Origin: Phenylobacterium sp.
GTDB taxonomy: Bacteria; Pseudomonadota; Alphaproteobacteria; Caulobacterales; Caulobacteraceae
Length of the DNA stretch: 10,292 nucleotides
Direction of reading: 5' to 3'
Assembly: GCA_025350885.1 (NCBI GenBank)
Contig: JANXXA010000225.1
Coordinates: 1 to 10,292 of the forward strand
Under the pieces are notes generated by a model. That model searched no databases and was not told where the DNA came from. It saw only the letters and a program-made list of their open reading frames with translations. Each line of letters starts with the position of its first letter. Positions within the stretch are counted from its first letter, which is position 1. Shown in pieces: positions 1 through 6,784 of this stretch. A program made the translations under genes and the position numbers.

Positions 1-153
1 CTCGCGCACCTGGGCCTGGTGGGTCAGGGCGTGGGTCAGCGCCAGGTCGCCGCGCAGATCGCCCACCAGCCGGCCCACGGCGGCGGCCTTAGCGGCGACG
101 CCGCAGGGGCGCGGCACGGCAGGCCGGGAGGATCTGGCGGGGGTCTTGGCCAA
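1..153 (-). CDS. Possible 5' end of an unidentified gene running off the left edge (partial)
   Basis: On the minus strand a frame stays open from a TTG at 153-151 to the window edge, giving 51 codons. The last part reads as a plausible amphipathic helix (AVGRLVGDLRGDLALTHAL), which looks more like protein than the other frames here. The two other minus-strand frames both meet a stop inside this stretch. The start is uncertain: TTG at 153 has no good Shine-Dalgarno sequence close by, and a GTG at 117-115 is an alternative. I do not recognise the family; too little is present. It would lie about 100 bp downstream of, and co-oriented with, the two glycosyltransferase genes, so it could belong to the same glycan locus. 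It could also be non-coding. Confidence 0.3.
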   Translation of the reverse strand, partial: MAKTPARSSRPAVPRPCGVAAKAAAVGRLVGDLRGDLALTHALTHQAQVRE

Positions 154-253
154 GCTTGCGGCCGCGATACGGTCGCGACCCCTCCGATTGAAGTGTCAGG
201 CTCCTTCGGGCGCGGGCCGGCGCCTGTCAAGGCGTGCGGCGTCCGTGCGGGGC
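154..253. other. Intergenic spacer downstream of the glycosyltransferase operon
   Basis: This 100-bp gap contains a short GC-rich inverted repeat, GGCGC/GCGCC with a 6-nt loop, at about 209-224. No T-run follows it on the minus strand, so it is not a convincing intrinsic terminator. On the minus strand the bases at 230-225 read TTGACA, a perfect sigma-70-type -35 hexamer, but I see no -10 element at a normal distance. The region may separate the operon from the possible gene at the left edge; nothing firmer can be said. Confidence 0.3.
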
Positions 254-1279
254 TTAAAGGTTCTCGCGCTCCAGCCACTGGCGATAACCGCCGCCGCCCG
301 CCCGGAAGGGATCGGGAAAAGCCGCCTGCAGGTCTTCGCGCTGGCGATAGAGCACCCGGTGCGCCTTATCGATCGGCGCGCCGTCGGAGTAGCTGCCGTA
401 GGCCCACCAGCGCGGCGGTATGGACGGGTCGGTGACCTGGGCCACCTGGCGCTTGTACCAGCTCCAGATCTCGTAGACCGGGAAGTTCTCGCCGGCGTAT
501 TTGCGGGTCATGATGTCGCCCAGCGGGCCGAGCTTGGTGAAGTGCCAGAAGCGCAGCGGCGCGCCGTTGACCGTGATCGCCCCGTCCTTGCCGACCGCGA
601 CCGTGCGCTGGCTGAGGTTCCAGCTGGCGACGTTGTAGCCGGGATCGCGCAGCACCTTGAGCTTGTCGAACAGGGCCGGGACGTGGTCGCACCAGCGCTG
701 ATCGACGAACATCCCCTGGGGCATGTCGTCGTAGCACCAGTCGAGTAGCCGGTCGTTCCACCAGCGGGCGAACCGCGCGCCCTCGCCGGTCGTGCGGATG
801 GCGACGAACCCCAGGTTAAAGATCCCGGTGCGCGAGGCCGAAAGGTCGTTGTCGCGGATCGAGGCCGGATCGTCGTTGGGATCGATCAGGTGCGGGGTGA
901 GCACGATGTCGTGGGTTTCCAGCAGGGCCTCCAGCGGCGCCAGGCTGGCGAACAGCGCGGTGTCGGGGTCGAGATAGATCACCGCGTCGGCGCCGGACGC
1001 GCAGGCCTGGTGGATAAACGGTCCCTTCACCGCCGTGCAGACCTCGACGACGTCGTGCTTGAACAGCCAGCCGGCGAAGTCCGGGACGCCCAGGTCGTCG
1101 GCCCAGACCACCCGGTCGAACGGCTCGCGGGCCGGATCGAAGTCGAACCCAGGCGGCGGCCGGTCGGTGATCAGCGCCACAGTCTCCCAGTCGGGATGGA
1201 AGCGCCGTACGGTCTGGAACAGCACCCGCGCCCGGTTCAGGTAGGAGAAGGTGAAGCTGGAATAGCAGAGGACCTTCAC
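254..1279 (-). CDS. GT-A-type glycosyltransferase (341 aa)
   Basis: Predicted cytoplasmic glycosyltransferase that would add a sugar from a nucleotide-sugar donor to a surface glycan. No signal peptide or membrane segment is visible. The N-terminus (residues 1-40) looks like a Rossmann-type strand-helix-strand start, and a metal-binding DxD motif sits at D104-P-D106 in the context IYLDPDT. Further motifs typical of this group of GT-A-like proteins are NLGFVAI (155-161), a WW pair (173-174), DQRW (193-196) and PGYNVASWNL (213-222), followed by FWHFTK (244-249). The start is GTG at 1279, preceded by GGAG at 1291-1288 with 8 nt spacing. The GTG overlaps the TGA of the upstream glycosyltransferase gene (4-nt GTGA overlap), so the two are probably translationally coupled. 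It ends with TAA at 256-254. Donor and acceptor cannot be told from sequence. The glycosyltransferase call is well supported; the exact family number is not assigned. Confidence 0.85.
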   Translation of the reverse strand: MKVLCYSSFTFSYLNRARVLFQTVRRFHPDWETVALITDRPPPGFDFDPAREPFDRVVWADDLGVPDFAGWLFKHDVVEVCTAVKGPFIHQACASGADAVIYLDPDTALFASLAPLEALLETHDIVLTPHLIDPNDDPASIRDNDLSASRTGIFNLGFVAIRTTGEGARFARWWNDRLLDWCYDDMPQGMFVDQRWCDHVPALFDKLKVLRDPGYNVASWNLSQRTVAVGKDGAITVNGAPLRFWHFTKLGPLGDIMTRKYAGENFPVYEIWSWYKRQVAQVTDPSIPPRWWAYGSYSDGAPIDKAHRVLYRQREDLQAAFPDPFRAGGGGYRQWLERENL

Positions 1280-3237
1280 GCCACGCTCTCCAGCAGGTCG
1301 ACGGTAAGCCCGCTGAACGCCAGATCGTAGAGCCAGGGCTTGCGGCGCGCCCGCGCCAGCTCAACGATCTCGCCGGTGTCCAGAAGCGCGGCCAGCGCCG
1401 CTTCGTCGGCCAGAACCCGCCCGTGCCCCGAGCTTTCGACGAAGGCCGCGACATTGCCGCTGTCGGGGCCGGTGATCACCGCGGCGCCCCCCGCCACGGC
1501 TTCGAAAGCCGTGAACGAGAAGGTCTCCCGGCACAGCGGCCAGATCAGCACCGCGTCGATCTCCAGCCGCTCGATGGCGTCCTGCATGGCGCGGGGCCGG
1601 GTGCCCGTCACCACGACCTTGTGAAAGGCCAGCGGCAGCCCGCCGGGGGTCCGTCCGCCCAGATGCAGGAACTGATAGCGCGGGTCGCCGTCGTGTTTCG
1701 TCACCAGCTCGCGGAACAGCTCCCAGCCCTTGTGCGCCGCCGGCATGCCCGCGAAGGCCAGCCGTAGCGGCCGACCGGCTGGCGTTGCAGGGGCAGGTTC
1801 GCGATCCACCAGCACGGCGTGCGGCAGGATCACCTCGCTCGCCGCCGGATAGCTCCAACTTGCCTTCCACAGGTCCAGCGTCGGCTGTGACGGGCTGACC
1901 ACGGTGAGGGCCAGGCGCTCGAAAAGCCGCGCGTGCTCGGCCAGGTGACGCGCCCGCCAAGGGCCGTAGACGCAGATGCCGCAGGCCGGGCTCTCCGGCG
2001 GCGGGGCGGCGCAGTCCTCCACATCGTTGCGCAACAGGTGGAACCCGGCGCAGAGACTGGCGAAATCGTGCAGCCAGAAGAACCCCGCGCCCAGCCCGGC
2101 CGCCGCGACGATGTCGGCGGTCTCGTCGGCGGCGTGGCCAAGCAGGCTGTGGATGGCGAAGCTGCGTCGGCCCGGCGCGACGGCGGCGGCCGCCTTGCGC
2201 AGCGCCCCGGCCACTGTCCCAGGCGCGAACACGCCCAGCGGCTTGCCGTTGAGCAGCACCCCCAGGTGGCCCGCCTGCCCCTTCGTCCGCACCACCGGCC
2301 AGGGCCGGGCCGGAAAGACGTGCAGATGGTCGCGGCCGAGCGCGGCGATCCGCGCGCCCTCCCGCTGCAGGCAAAGCTGCACGCCGCCGGTATTGGCGGT
2401 GTAGTCGTCGTGGCTGAAGGTGATGTGCAGGTCGGCAAGCCCGGTCCGCGCCCCGGTCAGCGCCTTGGCCAGCACGGCCATGGTCCCCGGCTGCACGCCC
2501 GCCGCAGCCCGCGTCGCGGCCGCCACCCGCGCCTCCAGTGGAACCAGCCGCTTGATGATCTCATAGCGGAAGCCCAGCTCGGTGCGCCCGACCCGGCCCT
2601 CCGCCCGTCCGACCTCGAGGAAGTGGACGAAGGGGTTGATGTCGTCGGCGGCGATGTCGGGATAGGTCTCCAGATAGTCCTTCACCGAGAAGCGCGCGTT
2701 GGGGTCGCGCGCCTCGCGCCAGCCGACCTCCAGGAAATGATCCAGCGGATCGAGCCCTGACTTGGCCACATCGGCGTTGCCGGCCAGATAGAAGGCCGCG
2801 TCGAATTCGCGGGCCGCCAGCGTGCGATCGCACAATCGCGCCTCAGACGCATCGGCCAGGTCGGCGGCGCTCTGGTCGGCGGCGATCAGCGCCTCGAAGC
2901 TCCAGGCCGGCTCGCGGCCCCGCCGCGCCTGGCGTAACAGGTAGTCCTCGGCCCGCTCGGACCGGACCACGTCTCGACCCTCGCTCCGGCCCACGGTCAG
3001 ATAGTGATGCAGCGGATTCCAGCCGGCCTTGGCCACCTCCGGATAGGCCGCCACATAGCTCTGCGTTGAGAACCACGGCGCGGGGTCGCGCCCCTCCCGC
3101 CAGCCGATCGCCGCATAGTGGTGGATCGGATCGACGGCGACGAGATCGAGGTCCGGGTTGACCGCCCGGTAAAAGGCGCCGTCGAGCGCGGTGGCGATCG
3201 CCCGATGCACCTCGGAAACTGGGGCCCTGGCGGCCAT
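1276..3237 (-). CDS. Repeat-containing GT4-like glycosyltransferase (653 aa)
   Basis: Large predicted cytoplasmic glycosyltransferase in a surface-glycan locus. The N-terminal part carries four copies of a short repeat with the shape Y-x2-YPD-x6-NPL-x-HY-x3-G-x2-EGR, at about residues 22-52, 60-90, 149-179 and 187-215. Such repeats are known from alphaproteobacterial multidomain glycan enzymes. From about residue 270 a two-lobe GT-B fold is likely. The first lobe includes TGGVQ (283-287), HD (390-391) and a four-cysteine stretch (C396, C409, C419, C422). The second has LRLAFAGMPAAHKGW (491-505), a hallmark of the nucleotide-sugar lobe, and an E-x7-E motif at E571/E579 followed by the PDSGNVAAFV stretch (591-600). 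The start is ATG at 3237, with AGGAA at 3252-3248 and 10 nt spacing. It is the first gene of a minus-strand operon; its TGA overlaps the GTG of the next glycosyltransferase. Linkage and donor are unknown. Confidence 0.87.
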   Translation of the reverse strand: MAARAPVSEVHRAIATALDGAFYRAVNPDLDLVAVDPIHHYAAIGWREGRDPAPWFSTQSYVAAYPEVAKAGWNPLHHYLTVGRSEGRDVVRSERAEDYLLRQARRGREPAWSFEALIAADQSAADLADASEARLCDRTLAAREFDAAFYLAGNADVAKSGLDPLDHFLEVGWREARDPNARFSVKDYLETYPDIAADDINPFVHFLEVGRAEGRVGRTELGFRYEIIKRLVPLEARVAAATRAAAGVQPGTMAVLAKALTGARTGLADLHITFSHDDYTANTGGVQLCLQREGARIAALGRDHLHVFPARPWPVVRTKGQAGHLGVLLNGKPLGVFAPGTVAGALRKAAAAVAPGRRSFAIHSLLGHAADETADIVAAAGLGAGFFWLHDFASLCAGFHLLRNDVEDCAAPPPESPACGICVYGPWRARHLAEHARLFERLALTVVSPSQPTLDLWKASWSYPAASEVILPHAVLVDREPAPATPAGRPLRLAFAGMPAAHKGWELFRELVTKHDGDPRYQFLHLGGRTPGGLPLAFHKVVVTGTRPRAMQDAIERLEIDAVLIWPLCRETFSFTAFEAVAGGAAVITGPDSGNVAAFVESSGHGRVLADEAALAALLDTGEIVELARARRKPWLYDLAFSGLTVDLLESVA

Positions 3238-3395
3238 GCGGCATAGGTTCCTGTGCGGCGGCCCCGGCGGTCTGCGGGCTGTGTGCTACAGATGCCCGGA
3301 GCGATCAACCGGCGCAGGGCGCTTGCGGGCTCTTGCGCCCCATCCCCGCCGCCCGTAGAGCCAGGGCCTCCTGAGGGTTGCGACCGGACCTTGCG
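3238..3395. promoter_or_regulatory. Divergent intergenic region between glycosyltransferase and sulfotransferase-like genes
   Basis: This 158-bp gap separates two divergent genes, so it should hold promoters for both. On the plus strand GCTACAGA at 3285-3292 resembles the Caulobacter housekeeping -10 element (GCTANAWC), but no TTGAC-like -35 element lies at the usual distance. A 6-bp inverted repeat, GGGCGC at 3317-3322 and GCGCCC at 3335-3340 with a 12-nt loop, is centred here. The pentamer TTGCG occurs four times (3323, 3333, 3378, 3391). These could be an operator or chance in GC-rich DNA. Confidence 0.35.
3248..3252 (-). promoter_or_regulatory. Ribosome-binding site of the 653-aa glycosyltransferase
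   Basis: AGGAA on the minus strand lies 10 nt before the ATG at 3237. It supports that ATG over the out-of-frame ATG at 3244, which would begin immediately after it. Confidence 0.55.
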
Positions 3396-4490
3396 ATGAC
3401 CACCGCCCCCGCCGCGAGCAAGGCCGCCGAGAAGGCCAATCCGAAGACCAACCCGAAGGCCGCCGGAACGCCCGCGGCGACGCCGTCGCGAACCGCCTAT
3501 CTGGTGCTGGGCATGCACCGCTCGGGCACCTCGGCGGTGACTCAGATGCTGGCGCTGGCCGGGGCCTCGCTGCCCGAAAACGTCATGGCCGGCGACGAGC
3601 ACAACGCCAAGGGCTATTTCGAGCCCTGGAAGATCGCCATCTTCAATGACGGGCGCCTGCGGGCGGGCGGCGCGGCGTGGGACGACATCTTCGCCTTTCC
3701 GTTCCGGCCCCTGGCTGCGAAGGCCGAGCGCGGCTGGCTGAACCGCGCTGCGGCGTTGTTCGAGGATGAATTCGGCGACGCCGCCTGGCCGCTGCTGAAA
3801 GACCCCCGGGTGACGGTGCTGATGCCGTTCTGGCGCCAGGTCCTGGCCGACCTGGAGGTCGCTGCCCGCTGCGTGATCCCGGTGCGCCACCCGATGGCCG
3901 TGGCCGGCTCGCTGGCCCGGCGCAACGGCTTTGCGCCGGAGAAGTCGGTGCTTTTGTGGAGCGCCTACATGCTGGCGGCCGAGGCCTATACCCGCGACCT
4001 GCCCCGCGCCTTTGTCAGCTACGACGGCCTGCTCGGCGACTGGCGGGCCGAGGTGGCCCGGATCGAGGCGGCCCACGGTGCGCCGCTGCCCGACCTGTCG
4101 CCGCGCGCCGGCAAGGCGATCGACAGGTTTCTGACGCCGGAGCTGCGCCACAACGGCGGTGACGCCGGCCTGAAGGACCTCGGCTGGGCGGGCGAACTGA
4201 CGGCCTCGGTCCTGGCCTGGTTCGAGGCCGCCGCCACGGGCGCGGCGCCAGACGCGGCCGCCCTGGACCGGGCCGCTCAGGATCTCGCGCGGCGGGCGCG
4301 GGATGTCGGCGTGCTGATCTCGCCGGTGACCCGCGATCTTGATCTGGCCCGCGCCGAGGTGCTGGACCTGCGCCAGCGGCTGGCGTTCGAGAGCGCCCGG
4401 ACGAAACGGCTGGAGGCCGAGCTCGACGCGCTGAGCCGCGATGGCCAGGAAGCCTCGCTCCGGCTGGATTCAATCCTCGCCGACGGCTGA
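3396..4490 (+). CDS. Sulfotransferase-family protein with C-terminal coiled coil (364 aa)
   Basis: Predicted cytoplasmic PAPS-dependent sulfotransferase, which would place a sulfate on a glycan or other acceptor. A low-complexity Ala/Lys/Pro-rich leader (about residues 1-33, with NPK repeats) precedes the fold. The 5'-phosphosulfate-binding loop is GMHRSGTS (39-46), right after the strand AYLVL. The 3'-phosphate-binding region is VRHPMAVAGSLARRNG (163-178). KGYFEP (72-77) and LLKDPR (133-138) are also typical of bacterial sulfotransferase-like proteins. From about residue 310 the chain becomes charged and heptad-like (LRQRLAFESARTKRLEAELDAL), suggesting a coiled-coil tail beyond the catalytic fold. 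I chose ATG at 3396 over the in-frame TTG at 3378; the latter has GAGGG abutting it with no spacing, while the ATG has only a weak GGA. The gene overlaps the opposing membrane-protein gene by 21 nt. Activity on a real sulfate donor is inferred; such folds sometimes have other roles. Confidence 0.8.
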   Translation: MTTAPAASKAAEKANPKTNPKAAGTPAATPSRTAYLVLGMHRSGTSAVTQMLALAGASLPENVMAGDEHNAKGYFEPWKIAIFNDGRLRAGGAAWDDIFAFPFRPLAAKAERGWLNRAAALFEDEFGDAAWPLLKDPRVTVLMPFWRQVLADLEVAARCVIPVRHPMAVAGSLARRNGFAPEKSVLLWSAYMLAAEAYTRDLPRAFVSYDGLLGDWRAEVARIEAAHGAPLPDLSPRAGKAIDRFLTPELRHNGGDAGLKDLGWAGELTASVLAWFEAAATGAAPDAAALDRAAQDLARRARDVGVLISPVTRDLDLARAEVLDLRQRLAFESARTKRLEAELDALSRDGQEASLRLDSILADG

Positions 4491-5867
4491 GACCTTGCGC
4501 CAGCGCGGCGGATCGAGCGCGGTGTAGAGCCCCCCTACCATGGCCGCGAGATCGAGCAGGTAGAGGTAGCGATAGTCACAGGCGACCGAGATCAGGAAGA
4601 AGCTGGCGACAAACGCCAGCGTCCCGCCCAGCAGCCCCACGAATGCCCAGTCGGCGGGGTCCCGGCGGCGCAGCAGCAACACGATCACCGCGATGGCGAC
4701 GATCGCCCAGGTCAGGTGCGAATAGACCGGCGTGCCGTAGAACCGCCGCGCATAGTCGGCCAGGCCCTGGTCCTGGATATCGATACCCGCCTGCAGGTTC
4801 AGCGCCTTCAGCATCGCCTCCGGACCGGCGACCCCAACCTGCACCGGCAGGCACTGCGCCAGGTCCGGCGTCAGGAAGGTCCAGCGGAACACGTCGGCCC
4901 GCTGCAGCAGATAGGCCGCCGGATAGTGGATGACGATGCGCCGCCACTGGGCGTGCATGGCGGCGTCCGGCACGTGCCACAGGGTCCTGCGATAGACGGG
5001 GTCGAGGTCGAGGGTGTCCACCCGGGCCGCGGAATAGTGCTGCGTCGCCTGGCTTTCGATCAGGGCCGCGGCCGCCGGATCGACCTTGGCGATTTCCTTC
5101 AGCCGGAGCCTGGGATGGTGCGCCTTGGCGCCGACCACGTCGTAGTGCTCAAGGATCAGCGAGGCGGGGCGCAGCGCCGGCCCGCCTTCCGGCGGCTGGG
5201 CGATGCGGTTGATCCCCAGCGCCAGCAGGCTCACCGCCGCCAGCCCGCCCAGGCCCCAGGCGAGGCTCGCCCGCCAGCCGCCCCGCCGCGCGGTCCAGGC
5301 CAGCACGCCCGCTGCGGCAACCACCAGGAGCAGGCCGTTCTGTCGGACCAGGTCCGCCAGCGCCAGGCAGACCAGCGCACCGGTCAGCGCCCCGACAAGC
5401 GCCGGGATCGGCGGGCGCGGCCCCCACCCCTTGGCGACGTGGGCGAGCAGGATAAATCCCGCCAGCGTCAGGTTGGCGAACAGCACGTCGCGCCAGACGA
5501 TGCCCTGATAGATCAGCAGCTGCGGGGTCAGCAGCGCCAGCACCCCCAGTCCGACCGCCAGCCACGTCGAGCGCGGCCGCAGCCGGGTCAGCGACATCAG
5601 GCTGAAGAACAGCAGCGCCGCCGAGGCGGTCACATAGAGCCCGGTCCCGGCCACCAGGCCGTCAAACAGCTTCAGCAGCCAGGACGACACCGCCGGCGCC
5701 CAGGTTTGGCGAACGCCGGTGCGGGCCTCGGTCAGCGCCACCACGGAATCCAGCGACATCTGGCCCGGCACATTGGCCGCCAGCGTCGCCAGGAGGCCCC
5801 CGGCCATGGCGATGCGGAACGCCGCGCCCGCGCCGCCCGCCACCCGCTGCCCGCCCGCCTCGCTCAA
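4470..5867 (-). CDS. Polytopic membrane protein, GT-C-like, paralogue 1 (465 aa)
   Basis: Inner-membrane protein of unknown function whose layout resembles GT-C glycosyltransferases, which use lipid-linked sugars at the periplasmic face. A first membrane helix (about 17-34) is followed by a loop with an acidic residue in SLDS (38-41), the usual place of the GT-C catalytic Asp. More helices lie at about 75-92, 101-120, 131-146, 155-172, 178-192 and 201-219. After IVWRDVLFAN (123-132) and RQNG (175-178) comes a soluble section of about 160 residues, then LPVQVGV (340-346) and three C-terminal helices carrying FFLISVACDYRYLY (423-436). The start is TTG at 5867 with GAGG at 5878-5875, 7 nt away; an internal ATG at 5807 is a weaker alternative because it would fall within the first helix. 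All these motifs recur in the protein at 6781-8169. A DUF6020-type or GT39-like family is possible but not confirmed. Confidence 0.75.
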   Translation of the reverse strand: MSEAGGQRVAGGAGAAFRIAMAGGLLATLAANVPGQMSLDSVVALTEARTGVRQTWAPAVSSWLLKLFDGLVAGTGLYVTASAALLFFSLMSLTRLRPRSTWLAVGLGVLALLTPQLLIYQGIVWRDVLFANLTLAGFILLAHVAKGWGPRPPIPALVGALTGALVCLALADLVRQNGLLLVVAAAGVLAWTARRGGWRASLAWGLGGLAAVSLLALGINRIAQPPEGGPALRPASLILEHYDVVGAKAHHPRLRLKEIAKVDPAAAALIESQATQHYSAARVDTLDLDPVYRRTLWHVPDAAMHAQWRRIVIHYPAAYLLQRADVFRWTFLTPDLAQCLPVQVGVAGPEAMLKALNLQAGIDIQDQGLADYARRFYGTPVYSHLTWAIVAIAVIVLLLRRRDPADWAFVGLLGGTLAFVASFFLISVACDYRYLYLLDLAAMVGGLYTALDPPRWRKVSAVGED

Positions 5868-5874
5868 AGCCCCG

Positions 5875-5878
5875 CCTC
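5875..5878 (-). promoter_or_regulatory. Ribosome-binding site supporting a TTG start
   Basis: GAGG on the minus strand lies 7 nt before the TTG at 5867. It is the main evidence that the first membrane protein starts there and not at the internal ATG at 5807. Confidence 0.5.
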
Positions 5879-5994
5879 GTTCCCCTAACGACCTTGCGTA
5901 GGTAAAAGGCCGTCCACCCCATGGGAAGCGGCAAAAGGCCTGTGGCGCCGCGCGGACGCTTGCTAAGGGTGCGCCGATTGCGTTGGCGGGCGGC

Positions 5995-6000
5995 GGAGGA
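5995..6000 (+). promoter_or_regulatory. Ribosome-binding site of the methyltransferase gene
   Basis: GGAGGA, a strong Shine-Dalgarno sequence, ends 7 nt before the ATG at 6008. It decides the start in favour of 6008 over the upstream in-frame ATG at 5921. Confidence 0.75.
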
Positions 6001-6007
6001 ACATTCG

Positions 6008-6784
6008 ATGGGCGAGGCGCGCGATCTGGCAGCCGTGCTCGCGCGCTTCCCCAAAACGCGGCCCGCCCTGCCGCCGAAGCTGCAGGCCATCTATATCCGC
6101 CAGTACCAGGAGAACCGGGCGGGCGCGACGCCGGCTGCCTCGGCCGCGCAGCGGCTGGAGCGCTGGCTGCACCGCCAGGTCGCCGCCGACGTCACCACCA
6201 ACCTCGCGGCCAACGTCGGGGCCGGCCCGCCGCGCGCGACACTGGAGATCGGCGCCGGCACACTCAATCAACTGGCCTTCGAGCCGCCGAACGACGCCTA
6301 CGACATCGTCGAACCGTTCGCCGAGCTTTATCGCGACTCGCCGCTCCGGGACCGCATCCGGCGGGTCTTCGCCGACATTCACCAGATCCCCGCCGACCGG
6401 GCCTACGACCGGATCACCAGCGCCGCGGCGCTGGAGCACATCTGCGACCTGCCCCGGGTGCTGGCCCGCGCCACCCGGCTGCTGAAGCCCGACGGCTGCT
6501 TCCGCGCGGCGATTCCCAGCGAGGGCGGCTTTCTGTGGAAGCTCGGCTGGATGTGCACGACGGGCCTGGAGTTCCGCCTGCGCCACGGCCTGGACTACGG
6601 CCTGATGATGGCCCACGAACACGTCAACGACGCTTTCGACATCGAAACCCTGGTCCGCGCCCTGTTCGAGGAGGTCGAGGTCAGGAGCTTCGGCTTGGGC
6701 CGCCAGCTCTCGCTCTATCGCTTCCTCGCCGCGCGGCGCCCCCGGGCGGACGTGGCGGCGGCGTGGGAGGCGAGGTTCGGCTAA
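6008..6784 (+). CDS. Class I SAM-dependent methyltransferase (258 aa)
   Basis: Predicted soluble methyltransferase that moves a methyl group from S-adenosylmethionine to an unknown acceptor, plausibly a sugar in this glycan locus. The Rossmann-fold motifs are in order: motif I LEIGAGTLNQ (79-88), an acidic residue after strand 2 in IVEPF (E102), a motif-II-like strand with RITSAAALEHI (135-145), and LLKPDGCFRAAIPSEGG (158-174), the usual 'leader plus IP' segment of Methyltransf_11-like enzymes. The aromatic, His-rich stretch LRHGLDYGLMMAHEHVN (191-207) could contact the substrate. The start is ATG at 6008 with GGAGGA 7 nt upstream. The TAA stop (6782-6784) interlocks with the TAG of the opposing membrane-protein gene. 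Lying between two paralogous membrane-protein genes but on the opposite strand, it has its own promoter region. O-methylation of a glycan is inference; a lipid or small-molecule acceptor remains possible. Confidence 0.85.
   Translation: MGEARDLAAVLARFPKTRPALPPKLQAIYIRQYQENRAGATPAASAAQRLERWLHRQVAADVTTNLAANVGAGPPRATLEIGAGTLNQLAFEPPNDAYDIVEPFAELYRDSPLRDRIRRVFADIHQIPADRAYDRITSAAALEHICDLPRVLARATRLLKPDGCFRAAIPSEGGFLWKLGWMCTTGLEFRLRHGLDYGLMMAHEHVNDAFDIETLVRALFEEVEVRSFGLGRQLSLYRFLAARRPRADVAAAWEARFG

Larger units (their letters stand above)
5868..6007. promoter_or_regulatory. Divergent intergenic region between membrane protein and methyltransferase
   Basis: This 140-bp gap lies between two genes read outward, so promoters in both directions are expected. 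I see no convincing -35/-10 pair on either strand. The octamer AAAAGGCC occurs twice in direct orientation (5904-5911 and 5933-5940), 29 bp apart, close to three helical turns, which could be a protein-binding repeat. A plus-strand reading frame is open from an ATG at 5921, but its first 29 codons lack any recognisable protein character. Confidence 0.35.

Noticed and set aside
209..224. Intrinsic terminator after the glycosyltransferase operon
   Set aside because: The stem is only 5 bp and no T-run follows on the minus strand.
225..230. TTGACA on the minus strand as a full promoter
   Set aside because: The -35 hexamer is perfect but no acceptable -10 sits 15-19 bp or 10-14 bp downstream.
36..278. 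80-codon minus-strand frame at the left end
   Set aside because: It is Pro/Trp/Ala-rich, overlaps the glycosyltransferase stop and shows no recognisable fold; typical of a chance frame in GC-rich DNA.
146..748. 200-codon plus-strand frame opposite the first glycosyltransferase
   Set aside because: It is an antisense shadow of a well-supported gene, with Arg/Ala/Val-rich composition expected from the third-position GC of the true frame.
2997..4151. 384-codon minus-strand frame spanning the divergent gap
   Set aside because: It crosses two real genes and the intergenic region and is Arg/Gly/Gln-rich; the sulfotransferase motifs on the opposite strand explain the coding signal.
5921..6007. Upstream ATG for the methyltransferase
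   Set aside because: The ATG at 6008 has a strong GGAGGA 7 nt before it, and the upstream codons lack protein character.
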